In this document: in pieces, positions 1 through 11,408 of the stretch
Layout of the letters: each line of letters begins with the position of its first letter
Position numbering within the stretch: position 1 is the first letter of the stretch
Source: Brachionus manjavacas
Taxonomy: Eukaryota; Rotifera; Eurotatoria; Ploima; Brachionidae
DNA length: 64,000 nucleotides
Assembly: GCA_019054805.1 (NCBI GenBank)
Contig: JAHQIY010000016.1
Coordinates: forward strand, 558,001-622,000
Direction of reading: 5' to 3'
Notes under the pieces: generated by a model
What the model was told of the DNA's origin: nothing
Database searches by the model: none
Seen by the model: only the letters and a program-made list of their open reading frames with translations
Translations under genes and position numbers: made by a program

Positions 1-1361
1 TAAATGATTAGTTCAATGTTATTATAATAATTATTTATTTGAAAAATACCTTAGAGGCGGTCTAAGAATAAAATAAAAGAAGAATTTAGAAGACGAAATA
101 GGGATTTAATTGTTTCTAAATTGTAAGATGTAAGTTAAATTTTTAAAATCTATAATTTTGCGAATTTTTATTTTCTCTTCTCATCCCGTTTATTTATGTT
201 TTTGTATTGATTTTGAATTAAAAAAATCAATTGAATAGCAATTGAAAATGATGTAGATTAGTTATTAATGAGAATTGGACTTAGGAGATTTTTTTAATCA
301 ACTATATCATCCGTCTCTGTATTTCATCTAGGTTTATTTTGTTAAGGCAAATTTTTTCCTCATCCTTTATTTTTTCTTTTATCGATAAAATTTGATTTTT
401 AAATTTTGTTCAGGTAGAAGTTTATCAAAATTATTTTAACTTGTTTTGCTTAATTTAAATAGAAAATGGAAAAATTTCTCACTGCTTAATTAACTTAAAT
501 TTTACTTTGAATAAAACAATTTTGTGAATTTTTTTTCTAATAATTTTATTAAATTTTTTCGTTTTTATTTAAAAAAAAAAGCAAAATGAAAAAAAAATTA
601 GTAAATCAAGTAATCAAATCAATAAAGTGAATAATAAACTTTGAACCAAAATCAAAAAATCAAACATTCAAAAATTCAAAAATTCAAAAATCTATCATTT
701 TTTAATCTTTATTCAAAATAAATTTAGAAAAAAAAAATTGAATTGATTTTTAAATGATTAGTTCAATATATTTAGTTTATTTACATTTTGGAAAGTCCAA
801 GACCTTTTGAAATAAAGAGTTGAAGATAAAATTTTACAAGTATAAAGCTAAAAAATCAATAAAGCAAAACTAAAGATAATCAAAAATAATGGAATCCTGT
901 TGTTCGAAAGACTTATCAATGGAAAACTTGACAAAATTATTCAGTTACAAAAAATCAAAAAAGAAAAAAAAATAGGAAAAACATTACTGTTGTTCAGCTT
1001 TAGGTAAAAAAGCGAAAAAAAGCGAAAAAAAAAGAGAAAAAATTGGAATTTTGTTCAAGATTTTTAATCTCGGTGGGCTTCGTTACTCACCCTGAAATAG
1101 CAAAAAAAAATTCCTCAAAATCACTGTATCCTTTATCACAACAACAACAACAAAAATCTTTTAAATCTCATTTTCAAGGATTTATTCTTTCTCTTCAGGC
1201 AGTTTTCTTTACAATATCAACAGAGAGAAAAAAAAAAAAAGGAAAAAAAAAACAATAACTAAAAACAATATTAGATGAATTTAAAAAGAAGAAAAATAGA
1301 AAAAAAAAAAAGAAATTATCATTCTATCTTATGGAATCATTAGTGGAAAGTACCGAGTTTG
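1..1361. other. AT-rich 3' flank of the CUX gene
   Basis: No supportable gene. The stretch is very AT-rich with many poly-A and poly-T runs. Its right part presumably includes the 3' untranslated region of the minus-strand CUX gene, whose stop codon is at 1362-1364. The short open frames here are low-complexity lysine/serine strings. Confidence 0.6.
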
Positions 1362-4300
1362 TTAGCTCGTGGCCGTGTGGTCAACATCGGATGTTTTTTT
1401 GATCAAATTTTCACTTGCATTGGACAACTTTTGAGGATTGTGTGGCTTGCGGCGCTTGTTTCGGTTGAAATCGCCACTGGGCAAATTGACCGAATGCTCG
1501 TCGTCCTCGTCTTCGTCCAAATTTTGCTCATAAGCCTCTTCATTAGGCTGTTCATAATCGTAGTCCTGGTCTTCGGCAAAATCTGTATTGTAGTGCATGT
1601 CGGCGTCATTGTTCTCTTCTTCGTTGTACTCCTGATAGGACTGGTCTTGGTTCTCGTCCTCGTCCTCGTAGCCCTCCTCGTCTTCGGTGCCGTGGCTCTG
1701 GGCCCCCGTTTGCACATTGGCAAGCAGGTTCAAAAAGTTGGTCTTGTCCGTCATCTTGTTGAGCTGTTCTAGAACGCCCTGAAACTTTAGGTTGGAGAGT
1801 CCGGCATTGAAGGAGGCGGCGCGAGAGTGCAGCGTGTTCGACAGGCTGGATATGTCGTTGAGACTGGTCGATTGGCTGCTGCTAGTGCTCTGCGTGTTCT
1901 TGTATCGGATCCTCATGCGGTGATTGTGGAACCAGTTGATTACTGTGCGCGTTTGAAGCCCGAGCTTGGCGGCCAGCTGCTGCATTTGGTTGACGGCCGG
2001 ATACGGGTCGTACTTGAACGCCTTCATCAGCTGGTCTTTCTGCTCCTCGCTGAATATGAATCGTCGCTTGGGCTTTTGCTGGTCGTGGGGCTCGGTCTCC
2101 TGGGTGCAGTTTTTCTTCTGCAGGTTTCTCTCCTCTTTCCACTCGGACAACTTGTCCAGCTTGATCGGATCGTTCAGCCACATGTACATGCGCAAGTAGG
2201 GCTCGCGGCCCTTTATGCTCAGCGTGTTCCACGGCTTGGGCTTGGAGAGCAGCTCGCTGACGGTGCCCTGCGACAAATTGAGCACCGCTTCGCCGAACAG
2301 CTTTTGCCCGATGTTGTTGTTCATCAAGGTCTCCTTGACTCGATTGGTGATCTCGTCCGTGTTGAGCTCGGCGACGCCGGACAGCGCCGATATGTCATAC
2401 GGAATTATGTTGATTTGCGTGTGAACGTGCGGCGTCTTGGCCTCCGAGTCGTTCGAACAGCTGTCGTTGACGCTTTTGGCCAAGTAAACATTTTGTATGT
2501 TCGCCAAGCTAGTGTTTCTGGCATTGGGGCTGAGTGTGGACACCAAATTGTTGTTCGAGTCGACGGCTCTTTTGTCCGCGTTGGCCACGGGCGTCTTGTA
2601 CTGGTTGGCCATTAGCTTTTTGATGGAGTCCGGGTCGTCGATGAACATCTGCATGCGGATAAACGGCTCGCGGCCCTTCTGAGTCAACATCACCCACGGT
2701 TTTGGCCGCGCCAGCAAATCGCTCACACTTCCCTGACTCAAGCCCAGAATGCATTCGCCAAACAAACGCTGGCTGATCGAAAACTTGCTCAACAGGTCCT
2801 TTACTTTCTTGACCAATTCGTCTGTGTTTATTTGAGAGTATTTGTCGAATTGGTCCTGGGAGACGGGCGGCAGCACGCACTTCAGCGGCTTGTTCGAGAA
2901 TGTGCTCTGTGTGGATGTGTTGAGAGAGGGCGATGGCGAGGGCGTCGACGTGGCTCGGCTGAACGCCTGTGACGGCATCATCTGTTGCTGAAACTGCTGA
3001 AATTGATGCATTTGCTGTTGCTGCTGCTGCTGCTGGTGTTGTTGGTGTTGGTGTTGGTGCTGTTGCTGATGCATGAACAAATTGCTTGCTTGGCTTTGAT
3101 TGAGCAGTGAGGTGAACTTTTTGCCAAATTGAGAGTTCAACAATGGCGTTAGTTGATTTAAATTGCCAAGTGCTAGTTGATTGGTGAGGCCTGTGTTGGG
3201 CAGTGTGCTAGGTTTAGTGGCGCTGGTAGTGGTGGTGGTGGTGGTGGAGGTGTTTGGCTCGAATTCGTTTGTGTTGGACGAGGTGTCTTCGTCGTCCGAG
3301 CTGGTTTCGTTTGAGTTGAGCTTTCTTTTTTTGGCGTTTTTGATCGTGAGGTCGAGCGCTGTGTCGTTCTCGTCCGAGTCGTCCTTTCGGCTGCACACCG
3401 GCGACATCAGAGGCGACGACTCCGAATTCGACGAGCTCGGCGACATCGGCGACGAAAAATTCTCGCTCTGATTATGCATTTTCTTCTGGGCATCGTACAG
3501 TATTTGAGCGATGCGCTCCAACGTGGCACTGTCCTCTTTGGTGCCGCTTGCGTTCAGTGCATACGTGTCTTTGTTTGCCTTCTTGGGGCTGATGGCTTTT
3601 AGCGAGTGTATGCTGTTGGCGTTCATGGACCAGGTGTGCATTTTGCGGTAGGACTCGCGGCCCTTTTCGGTCAGTTTGTCCCAGTGCTTTGGCTTGGATA
3701 GGAGCTCGCTGACGGTGCCCTGCGACAAGCCGAGCACGCACTTGGCGAATACGCGCTGTCCAATGTTGTGTGTGCCGAGCAGGTCGCGCACCTTTTGCGC
3801 CACATCAGCCGTGTTCAGCGGCTCGTAGGCCGAGCTGCTCGGCGATAGATTCGACGACGAGTTGAGCACGTTTTCGTCGTTGTCCGTTTCGTTGGACGAG
3901 TCGTACTCGTGGCCGTTGTCCGCCTCCAATTTAAGCTGCTTGGGCTCCGGCTTGTACGAGCAAGCCGATGATATGGAAGATGAGGATGACGAGGACGATG
4001 AAGAGCTGCATTTGCCTGCTTCTTTGGACATGTCGAGAAGAGTCTTTAGGTTGCTAGCTGCTTGACCATTGTTCAGTGACGGCGATCTCGAACGTTTCGC
4101 TAAATAAATAAAAAAAAATTTTTTTTTTGAATATTTTATTATAAAAATTTTAAAAAATTTTAAATTTTTTTTTTTTTTCAATCTTTCTCATATTTTTCAA
4201 GTAGCTTCTTATAATCTGATATTTAAAATAGGAAAATTAGACTGAACAAAGTGTCCATTCAATCCTTGGTTATTAGTCATGGAACAATTAGATTTGACAA

Positions 4301-7032
4301 AAGGTGGACATAAAAAGAAAAAGCTGTATATTCACTTGCCACTTATTCAGATGGTTTTTGGATCAAGAAGCTGATGAGCAATTTAGAACTCGACTGGTTT
4401 TAGAAGCATATCTAAATCAGGTCGAAAAGTCTTAACGAAATTTCTATTTAATTTAACTTAAACCGGTGTGTGTTGAGCAAATCGCAAAAAGCAGCTCGGC
4501 TCCAAATTTTGACAGCCAAAATTATTAGAAAATTTTTTTTTTCTTGTCTCTATTATTCGAAAATAATCATAAGAAAAAGAAAATAAAAAGGCTACGGAAT
4601 AAAAAAATTAATGCCATATAAATTATAAAAACAAAATTTTTGAATTCGATTTTTTTCCCTTTATTTTCTATCTGTAATAAATTATTTATAAATATAATCA
4701 ATAATAATGATTTTTAGTTGTTTTTTTTTCGCTTAAAGCTACCTGAATGATAGTAAAATTTAAACAAAAATTTTTTTTTCGATTTTATATGCCTAATTAC
4801 AAATCTAAATGTTAATACTTGAAGTTGTCATTTTTTAATTTTTTTTCAAGGTTCATTTTCTCTAACAATAGGCTAAAAAAAGGTAAATCTTGACGTCTGG
4901 CTAAAATTATTCAATGTATAGATAAATAAAAATTTTAATATAAATGTAATCAATAATAATAATACTGCCATAAAGTCTAAAATCAACCTTATTTGGAGAA
5001 TTAGAGGACTCAAGCTAAAAAACTCAATTGAACTGTGCAAAATTATCTACAAAAACTTAATCCAACCTCATCTGGATTACGCATTTATTCCCAATTCAAG
5101 TTCCACTCAAAAAATACCCACTGACCCACAAGAAATACAAAACAAGTTTTTGAGACACATAAAGTTTTTTCCGCTAAAAACGAAAATTACATCTATCCAT
5201 GAACAATTAAAAATTGACACTTTAGACACAAGGAAAAAACAGTTGTTAAATTTTTTTTTTTAAATCGCCTACAACACCAACAGTTAAATATGGACAACAA
5301 TTTTTGCTCTCAAGTTAAATAATTTAAACTTAAATTTTAACATTTTTTTCTTCCTTTTTTTTTGATGTATAATTTTCAACTTTATTTTCTAAATCGTTAG
5401 GCAGAATAAAAGAAGGACCTTGACCCATTCCAAGTGGCCTGAGGTATTTCCTCAAACTATTTAATAAATAATCAATAATAAAAACTATTATTTTTTTTAA
5501 TTGTTCAAGAAATATTTTATTTTTGTTTAAAGCTACCTGAATGATAGTGAAAGTTAAACAAAAAATTCTTTTGTTGTTATGCGAATACAAGTTAATTAGA
5601 GTAGATTTTTATCTAGTTGACGATTTAATTTAAAAAAAATGAAAAAAAAACAAAAAAAAACTTACACATTAGACTCGAATTCAAATCAGATGTTTGGCTA
5701 AAATTAAACAAAAAAAAAAATTAAATTTTTGTTTGAGCGAAAAAATAAATTTTGTTTTACTTTAGCTTCAGTTTATCATTCTCTTTCAATATTTCACTTT
5801 TAATCTATAAACAAAGATTATTAGATAAGATAAAAAAAACTATGATTAATTAAAAAGTTTAACTTGCCTCATTAATTTGTTTACATTTCATCTCGGACAA
5901 TTGAGCTTTGTAATCGGACAAAAGTTTCTTGTAACTTTCGAGCTCGCCTTCGTTTATCTTGAGCTTGGAAGTAAGGTCTATATTCATTGCCATAGTATTC
6001 GTAATCTGTTCGCTTAGACTCACTATAAGCTCTTTTTCTTTGCTGTCCGCTTCGGCGTGTCTCACGCGTATAAGCTCTTTTTCCAGCAACAGTATCTTTT
6101 CTTTTAGCGTTTTGTTCTCTAGTTGTAATTTGCTTATCTGCTTGCTGGACTTGCTAGATTTTACTTGTTCTATTACTGGAAACGGATCTGGCAAAGCAAA
6201 TGGTTAGTGTGTGCTGTAACAAGGCAAAAAAAGTAATTAAAACTCTCAATAATTTACCTGGCACATTGGCAAGCAATTTGAACAAGTGCGTACAAGTGAT
6301 CTTGTTCGCTTTGGTCCGATTTGATAAACTATCTATTTCGGTCTGTAGCAAGTTTACAATTGGCGACACTGTTTGGACTGCGTCCTATTTAATGATAGAA
6401 TATTTATCGATTAAGTCTATCAAAATGGGTCAAGTCGCGTTACAAAAATCGATAAAATCGAATTGACCCATAAATTAATAAAAATTTGAAAAAAAAAAAT
6501 TTGAACAAATGTCTGCAAAATTTAAATTTTCAGCCGACTGAATAATTAAGTTTAAACTTTGGTTATCTGGCCTAATTAAAACTGTGCGCAGCCAAAATTA
6601 GCTTACCTCGTCGAGTACAGTTAATTTTACGTTCAAATCCGAAAAACAAGAATTTATCTTGTCCAAATCTTGGACATTGCTATTCATTATGTCAATCTGG
6701 TTGTTCAGATCGTCCTTTAATTGAAAAAAATAAATAAATAAATAAACAAAGAGAAAATTTTTTTTATTTTTTAATTTAATAACAGAAAAAAAGGGAAGAG
6801 TAATTACTTGGAGTTTTTTTATGTCAAAGTTTTTCCAGTAGTCGTACACTACGGAAAAGTCGGTGTTTCTCGAGTGTTCCTTTTGTTGGCCGCTCTGGGC
6901 CGGCTGCGGCTCGAGTGGGTCTTGTTTGAGCGCACTCTCGTCCATCTCCGGGCTAGATGTATTCGATTCTTCGGTGGCCGACGTGCTTGCTATCTGTATA
7001 CTCTGTGCTCTTTGCTTCGTAGATACCATCAT
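1362..7032 (-). CDS. CUX1: CUX1/2 (Cut) homeobox transcription factor, split gene
   Basis: Minus-strand gene for a Cut-type nuclear transcription factor. Exons I can place: 7032-6808, 6714-6607, 6384-6258, 6187-5868, 5804-5761 and the terminal exon 4099-1362. Junction phases agree through exon 5. The N-terminal exons match the CASP/CUX coiled-coil head: YDYWKNFDIKKLQ resembles YW-RFDLQQLQ of vertebrate CUX1, and VPDPFPVIEQ resembles its VPDPVPAL. The terminal exon encodes a Ser tract, CUT1 (about 3825-3590), a Gln/His-rich segment (about 3085-2985), CUT2 (about 2840-2600), CUT3 (about 2370-2135), a homeodomain (about 2085-1905, with WFHNHRMRIR) and an acidic tail. Each CUT repeat carries LSQG(T/S)VS(E/D)LL. 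The link between exon 5 (phase 2) and the last exon (entered in phase 1) needs at least one more exon, so the middle is incomplete. Identity as the single Cut orthologue is very secure; the exact central splicing is not. Confidence 0.9.
4696..5580 (+). mobile_element. LINE RT C-terminal fragment in a CUX intron, with flanking local repeat
   Basis: Plus-strand translation of about 4979-5262 gives IIYKNLIQPHLDYAF, then IQNKFLRHIKFF and EQLKIDTLDTRKKQLL. This is the usual order of the region after the reverse transcriptase in CR1/Jockey-type LINEs. It has no catalytic core and is a short relict. Around it lies an imperfect direct repeat of about 90-100 bp (4696-4780 and 5467-5580), both copies containing GCTACCTGAATGATAGT. 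The repeat may predate or record the insertion. Confidence 0.6.
5330..5456 (-). other. candidate extra CUX exon, or alternative 3' end
   Basis: After CUX exon 5 the minus strand has a splice acceptor (AAATAG) followed at 5456 by a frame in exactly the required phase. It encodes LRKYLRPLGMGQGPSFILPN and a Lys/Glu-rich tail before a stop at 5332-5330. It could be the missing connecting exon (then using a weak phase-1 donor within it), the last exon of a short CASP-like isoform, or chance. I recognise no domain in it. Confidence 0.35.
5805..5867 (-). other. GC-AG intron in CUX
   Basis: The fourth CUX intron has no GT donor compatible with the frame. The minus-strand junction reads GAG|GCAAGT and ends in TTTATAG. 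A GT four bases later would put an immediate stop in the next exon. GCAAGT is the standard strong GC-AG donor, and using it joins QINE to IKSEIL in frame. Confidence 0.75.
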
Positions 7033-8776
7033 TTTACATAGGGCAAAATACTCTTTTATGCTACAACACTAGGTTTAGGATTTTTTTATTTTCAAACACC
7101 AAACAGAAACAAAAAAAACAAAAATCTAATAAAAAAAAAGACAAAAATTTGATTAGTTATTGGGCTAGAAATTGAATTATCAATAATTAAATTATTGATC
7201 ATGGGCGCTGCAGATGGGTGTTCAATTCGAGATTTTCAACAAAAAAAAAAAAGAAGAGAAAAAAAACCAACAAAGCTAAATATTTTGCTTGCTACAGAGA
7301 GAAAAATTTAAATTTCAAGAGTTTATTTCTAGGTTGCATTTAAATTATCTATTAGCAATTTTAAAACTAAAAAAAAAACAAAACAAAATTTAAATGTTAT
7401 CATATCCTATCTTTAAATTCAATCCAAAGCATGATTGAATTCATCGGGTGTTTTTATCAAGATGTATTGAATTTAAAAGCTTATTAATTAACCTTTTTTA
7501 TTGTTTCGTTCATTTTTATGAAGTCACATGGTTAGATAAGAGAAAAGTAGCCTATCAATTGCCTGAACAAAATTTAGAAATATTTTTCGAATAGTTGTCG
7601 AATTTTATATGCGCAAAATTTCACATTCTTTGATAGCCAACTTTAGAAAATTATTTTTTCAAATTCCACTCCCAAATTAAAGAACTTGTAATTTGAACTT
7701 CCCTTTTTTTCTCTCTTTTTCGCTTATAAATGAACGAATGTTCAAAATTTAATTGCACAATTAGAAATTAGAATTGATCATCAGCAATTACACAACTTGT
7801 GTGCATTACTCTCGACTGAAACGCTCGGCCGCCGCGCTCTATCATCGCTGTTGCACACAGTGTGTCTTTGGCAAGCTATCGATCGGCAACACAACAGCAT
7901 AATCTAGAGAAAATTAACAATCACAATTTTGTTTCAAATGATAAATAGTGATATTCTAGCTGCTCGCTAAATAGACACCTTCTCTCTTAGAAATTGATCA
8001 GATTGATTTGAGAAAAATTTGAAAAAAAAAAAAAGATTTTTTTTAATATTCTAATTAAAATAAAGGTAAAATAAAATTGAAAATTTGTTATTCAAAAATG
8101 TCTCTTTAGTTTGATGGTGGTGCTTTTTTTTTTTTTGTTATTTCTTTTTCTAATGACAAACAAATTCGACTACTTCATGGAAATAATTTGATTTTTTATT
8201 GCACAGAGCATCAAAGTTTCTCTTTAGTATTAGTGTATTTTTTTCTTTAAATTTTATAATTATAAACGCAATTTATTTTGCTAACAAGAAAATACTTTGA
8301 ATTTTTTCCACTGTTCAGTATACAGCGCGAATGTCTCCACAAACATCGATCAATCAGATTGATATGAAAACATTCGCTTTGGCAAATATCATCCAGGTAA
8401 AATTAAACATTCAAATTTTAACATTTCACAAGACTTGCTTGCATAAGTACGCCTTTGCATTCATAGCTCGGATCTCGAACTGGATCCGAACGCAAATTAG
8501 CCTCATTCTCAGTTCGAGGGACAAATTATTCAAGTAACACTAGGTCATCTAAATAAAGCCTATTGTTTTTCAAATTGACCTGATTTGCGGTGCTTGTTCG
8601 ACAACAAAAAAGAGAAAAATTTAATTGCATGCAACTTCGAGTCGAGTCGCATGCAATTCGAGTATTGATTTTTGAAACTTTGAGCAAAAATCAATACACT
8701 AATTTAAAACCTTTAAATCTCGAATACGACACACTAAGAAAATAACTTGGAAAAAAACGAGACGCTTTCTCTCTCC

Positions 8777-8800
8777 GTCTCTCTCTCTCTCTCTCTCTCT
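8777..8800. repeat. (CT)n microsatellite
   Basis: Uninterrupted CT dinucleotides. Similar tracts occur at about 10344-10372 (CT) and 11387-11408 (AG). Confidence 0.9.
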
Positions 8801-9181
8801 GACTCACTTGTTTTCTCCTGATCGGGCTTGATATGATTATAAATCATAAACTTTGAAAAGATTTCAAATTTTGAATTTCTTTTTTTGTACTTTAAATTTT
8901 AAAATGGGACAAGCGCACAAACCACAATGAAACTAAATGAGGTCAATTGGATTTGTATTAATTACTATCACTAAAACTTAGCTTGTTATTATTTTTATTA
9001 TTACTATTATTATTGCAAATATTAACCTGTAATATCAATCAGATTGAAATTTTATTAGTACTCTAAACCTAAAAAATCAAATAAAAATCATTTAAAAAAA
9101 TGTCCAAAAAACTGTAATAGTCGAGAGATGTGCTCTGCTCGTGGTGAATAGTGGGGAGTTGGCTAGCGGACAAAAAGTTAC

Positions 9182-9245
9182 CTGGCGTATCGATTGATCG
9201 ATATGTGCGATAAGTGGCGGTCCAGTGCGCCATTCTGCGCATGCT
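9182..9245 (-). promoter_or_regulatory. candidate CUX 5' noncoding exon and promoter region
   Basis: On the minus strand a relatively GC-rich stretch contains GCATGCGCAGA (NRF1-like), two ATCGAT words eight bases apart (9189-9194 and 9197-9202), and ends with a good donor CGCCAG|GTAACT at 9181/9180. A matching acceptor, CTAAACCTAG, lies about 35 bases upstream of the CUX start codon. The simplest reading is a 5' UTR exon spliced across a 2.1-kb intron. This is inference from sequence signals only. Confidence 0.35.
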
Positions 9246-10343
9246 TCTAAATCAATAAAATAGCAAATAATCTTTGATGAAATCTTAGTTTAATACTTGC
9301 GCAAAAACTTATCACAGAGCACATGTATAACACTTGAACGACTTGAACCAGTGTTCAATTTGTTGAAACTGTTTCAATTTGTTTTAGAAGTTTGAGAAAA
9401 AGAAAAAAGAAGAAGCTATTGTTCGAATCGAACTATCGACTCGAATTTTAGTCCTTTTTGAAAAGCCAGGCCTCTGCATCTTTCGATTTCTAATATTTAT
9501 TATTTAAGAGTTTCAATAAGAGAATAACTCTAATTTACAATTATTACCAAATTGTCTTGGTAACCGAATAGCTCTCATGAATAAACTAATCTTAGCAAAT
9601 ACTAGAACTAATATTCGCCAATGTAACCTCTTATTGATACTACAGCTTGTCCATAGTAACCCTCCAAGACAGCTTGAGAAGTGCTTCTTTTTTGTCGCTG
9701 TGGTTGTTGTGGTTGCTGTTGTTGTTGTTGTTCCTAATCTATCAAAATTGGTCACATTCATTCTCTCTATTGATAAAGTGAAAATGAAATTAAAAGAAAA
9801 AAAATTCGAACACATATATTAATACACATATTTTCCTAATAAAATATATCTCGACAAAAAAGCAATTCTCTTATCTATAAAATTCTAAAATTTCAAATTT
9901 TAAACAGTAATTTATTTAAATTAACATCAATAGATAAATTCAATACTATTTATTATCTTTTTTTTATTTAAAAAAAAACACAAAACCTGTTTTGTTTTCT
10001 CTCGCTCTCTTTCTCTCTCTCGTTCGAGAGATATCTTGGCTTTCAAATTTTGTTTATACGATTCAAATAATAAATTAGATGATTTGGTTCCTTGAAAATT
10101 TTATTTATTAGTTTTGTACGCATTCAAAATGCACGGACTACGAGTCTTATCTATTTAATAGTCTGTTAAAATTAAAATTTTTGTTTTGAAGTTCAATTTT
10201 ATTGATATTTAAATTTGAATTTTCCTATTTTTGTGAATAGAATTCTACTCGTCATATTTCTAACCTAATTTAATTGACATATATAAATATTTACGAATGC
10301 AATTTAGAATGAAAAAAAATCGTTCAATTATGATCTGGGACAG

Positions 10344-10372
10344 CTCTCTCTCTCTCTCTCGCTCTTTCTCTT
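10344..10372. repeat. (CT)n microsatellite, imperfect
   Basis: CT dinucleotide run with a few interruptions. Confidence 0.85.
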
Positions 10373-11386
10373 TATTGATAGATGAATATTTAAAAAATAG
10401 TTTAACGATATAAAGCAAAATCTGTCTAGCTCATTGATCCAGTTGAGTTGAGACAATTTCACTTTCTACAAATCGATTTATTGGCTTTTAATTATAGATC
10501 ATTGGTGGGACCTTGATAAATCGCAATCAATAAATCACATGACTGAGCATGCTTTATCACTTGACACCCATAGAAATAGCCAAAAATGTATTAGTACTTT
10601 TTTGGGCATCACGAGACAAATTTGTTGCCTCGGCACATACACTACACTGGTTTACTTACTTTGTGTCAAGTCAAGTGATATGCATCGCCTCCAACTTACT
10701 TTAGGCTAATTCAATTTTTGTTTTCTCAAAGAATAAGAAAATAAACTCTTAAAAAACATCTAAAATTTTACATGTACCCATAGATAAATGTGATAAAACA
10801 CGTGAAAAAATTGATGGATTCAGTCGAACCCCTTAATGATCATCTCTTGATGAAATCAAATGCTTTTGTTGTTTTGTTTTTTTGGAAAATAAAGCTCTCT
10901 TCACCAACACAAGATCTGATCAATTTGATTATTCTCCAATTAATTGAAAGTCAACTTGGACAAAATTCTATAAATCATTATTTAATTAGTTTGGAAAAAT
11001 AAAAATAATGATTTAAGAGTTAGAAAATAAAGAGCAATGATGACTTTGTTTTTAATGTTCTATTTGAATGGCTTTAGAAAAAATACCAAATCTATTTAGT
11101 TCAAATACAACCACGACAAAATAGCATTTGATTTATGATATTTGTCAATGATCGGCAAGAACAGTGAAGGCATGAAATGGGTGAATGATGTATTGGAAAG
11201 GAGGAGAATGGAGGAAAATCAATAAAAATCGATTATGAGATTTGTATGCAAATCGATAAATTCGGGCATAAATTGTGCCACTAAACTGAAATCGATAATT
11301 TATCATTTTTCTGAATGCTACTGCTGTGGAGCGGAATTCGATTGAAAGGAGAAAGAGGAGATGAAACTGAAGAAGGCGAACGAAAT

Positions 11387-11408
11387 AGAGAGAGAGAGAG
11401 AGAGAGAG
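11387..11408. repeat. (AG)n microsatellite
   Basis: Uninterrupted AG dinucleotides followed by degenerate AGAGAAAAAG sequence. Confidence 0.9.

Noticed and set aside
1359-3471. Long plus-strand and alternative-frame open frames opposite the CUX exon
   Set aside because: They are antisense or shifted shadows of the homeobox exon with skewed composition; the minus-strand frame carries all conserved domains.
9513-9822. Overlapping 80-100 codon frames on both strands
   Set aside because: They arise from a GTT/AAC-rich trinucleotide stretch; no domain, splice context or start signal.
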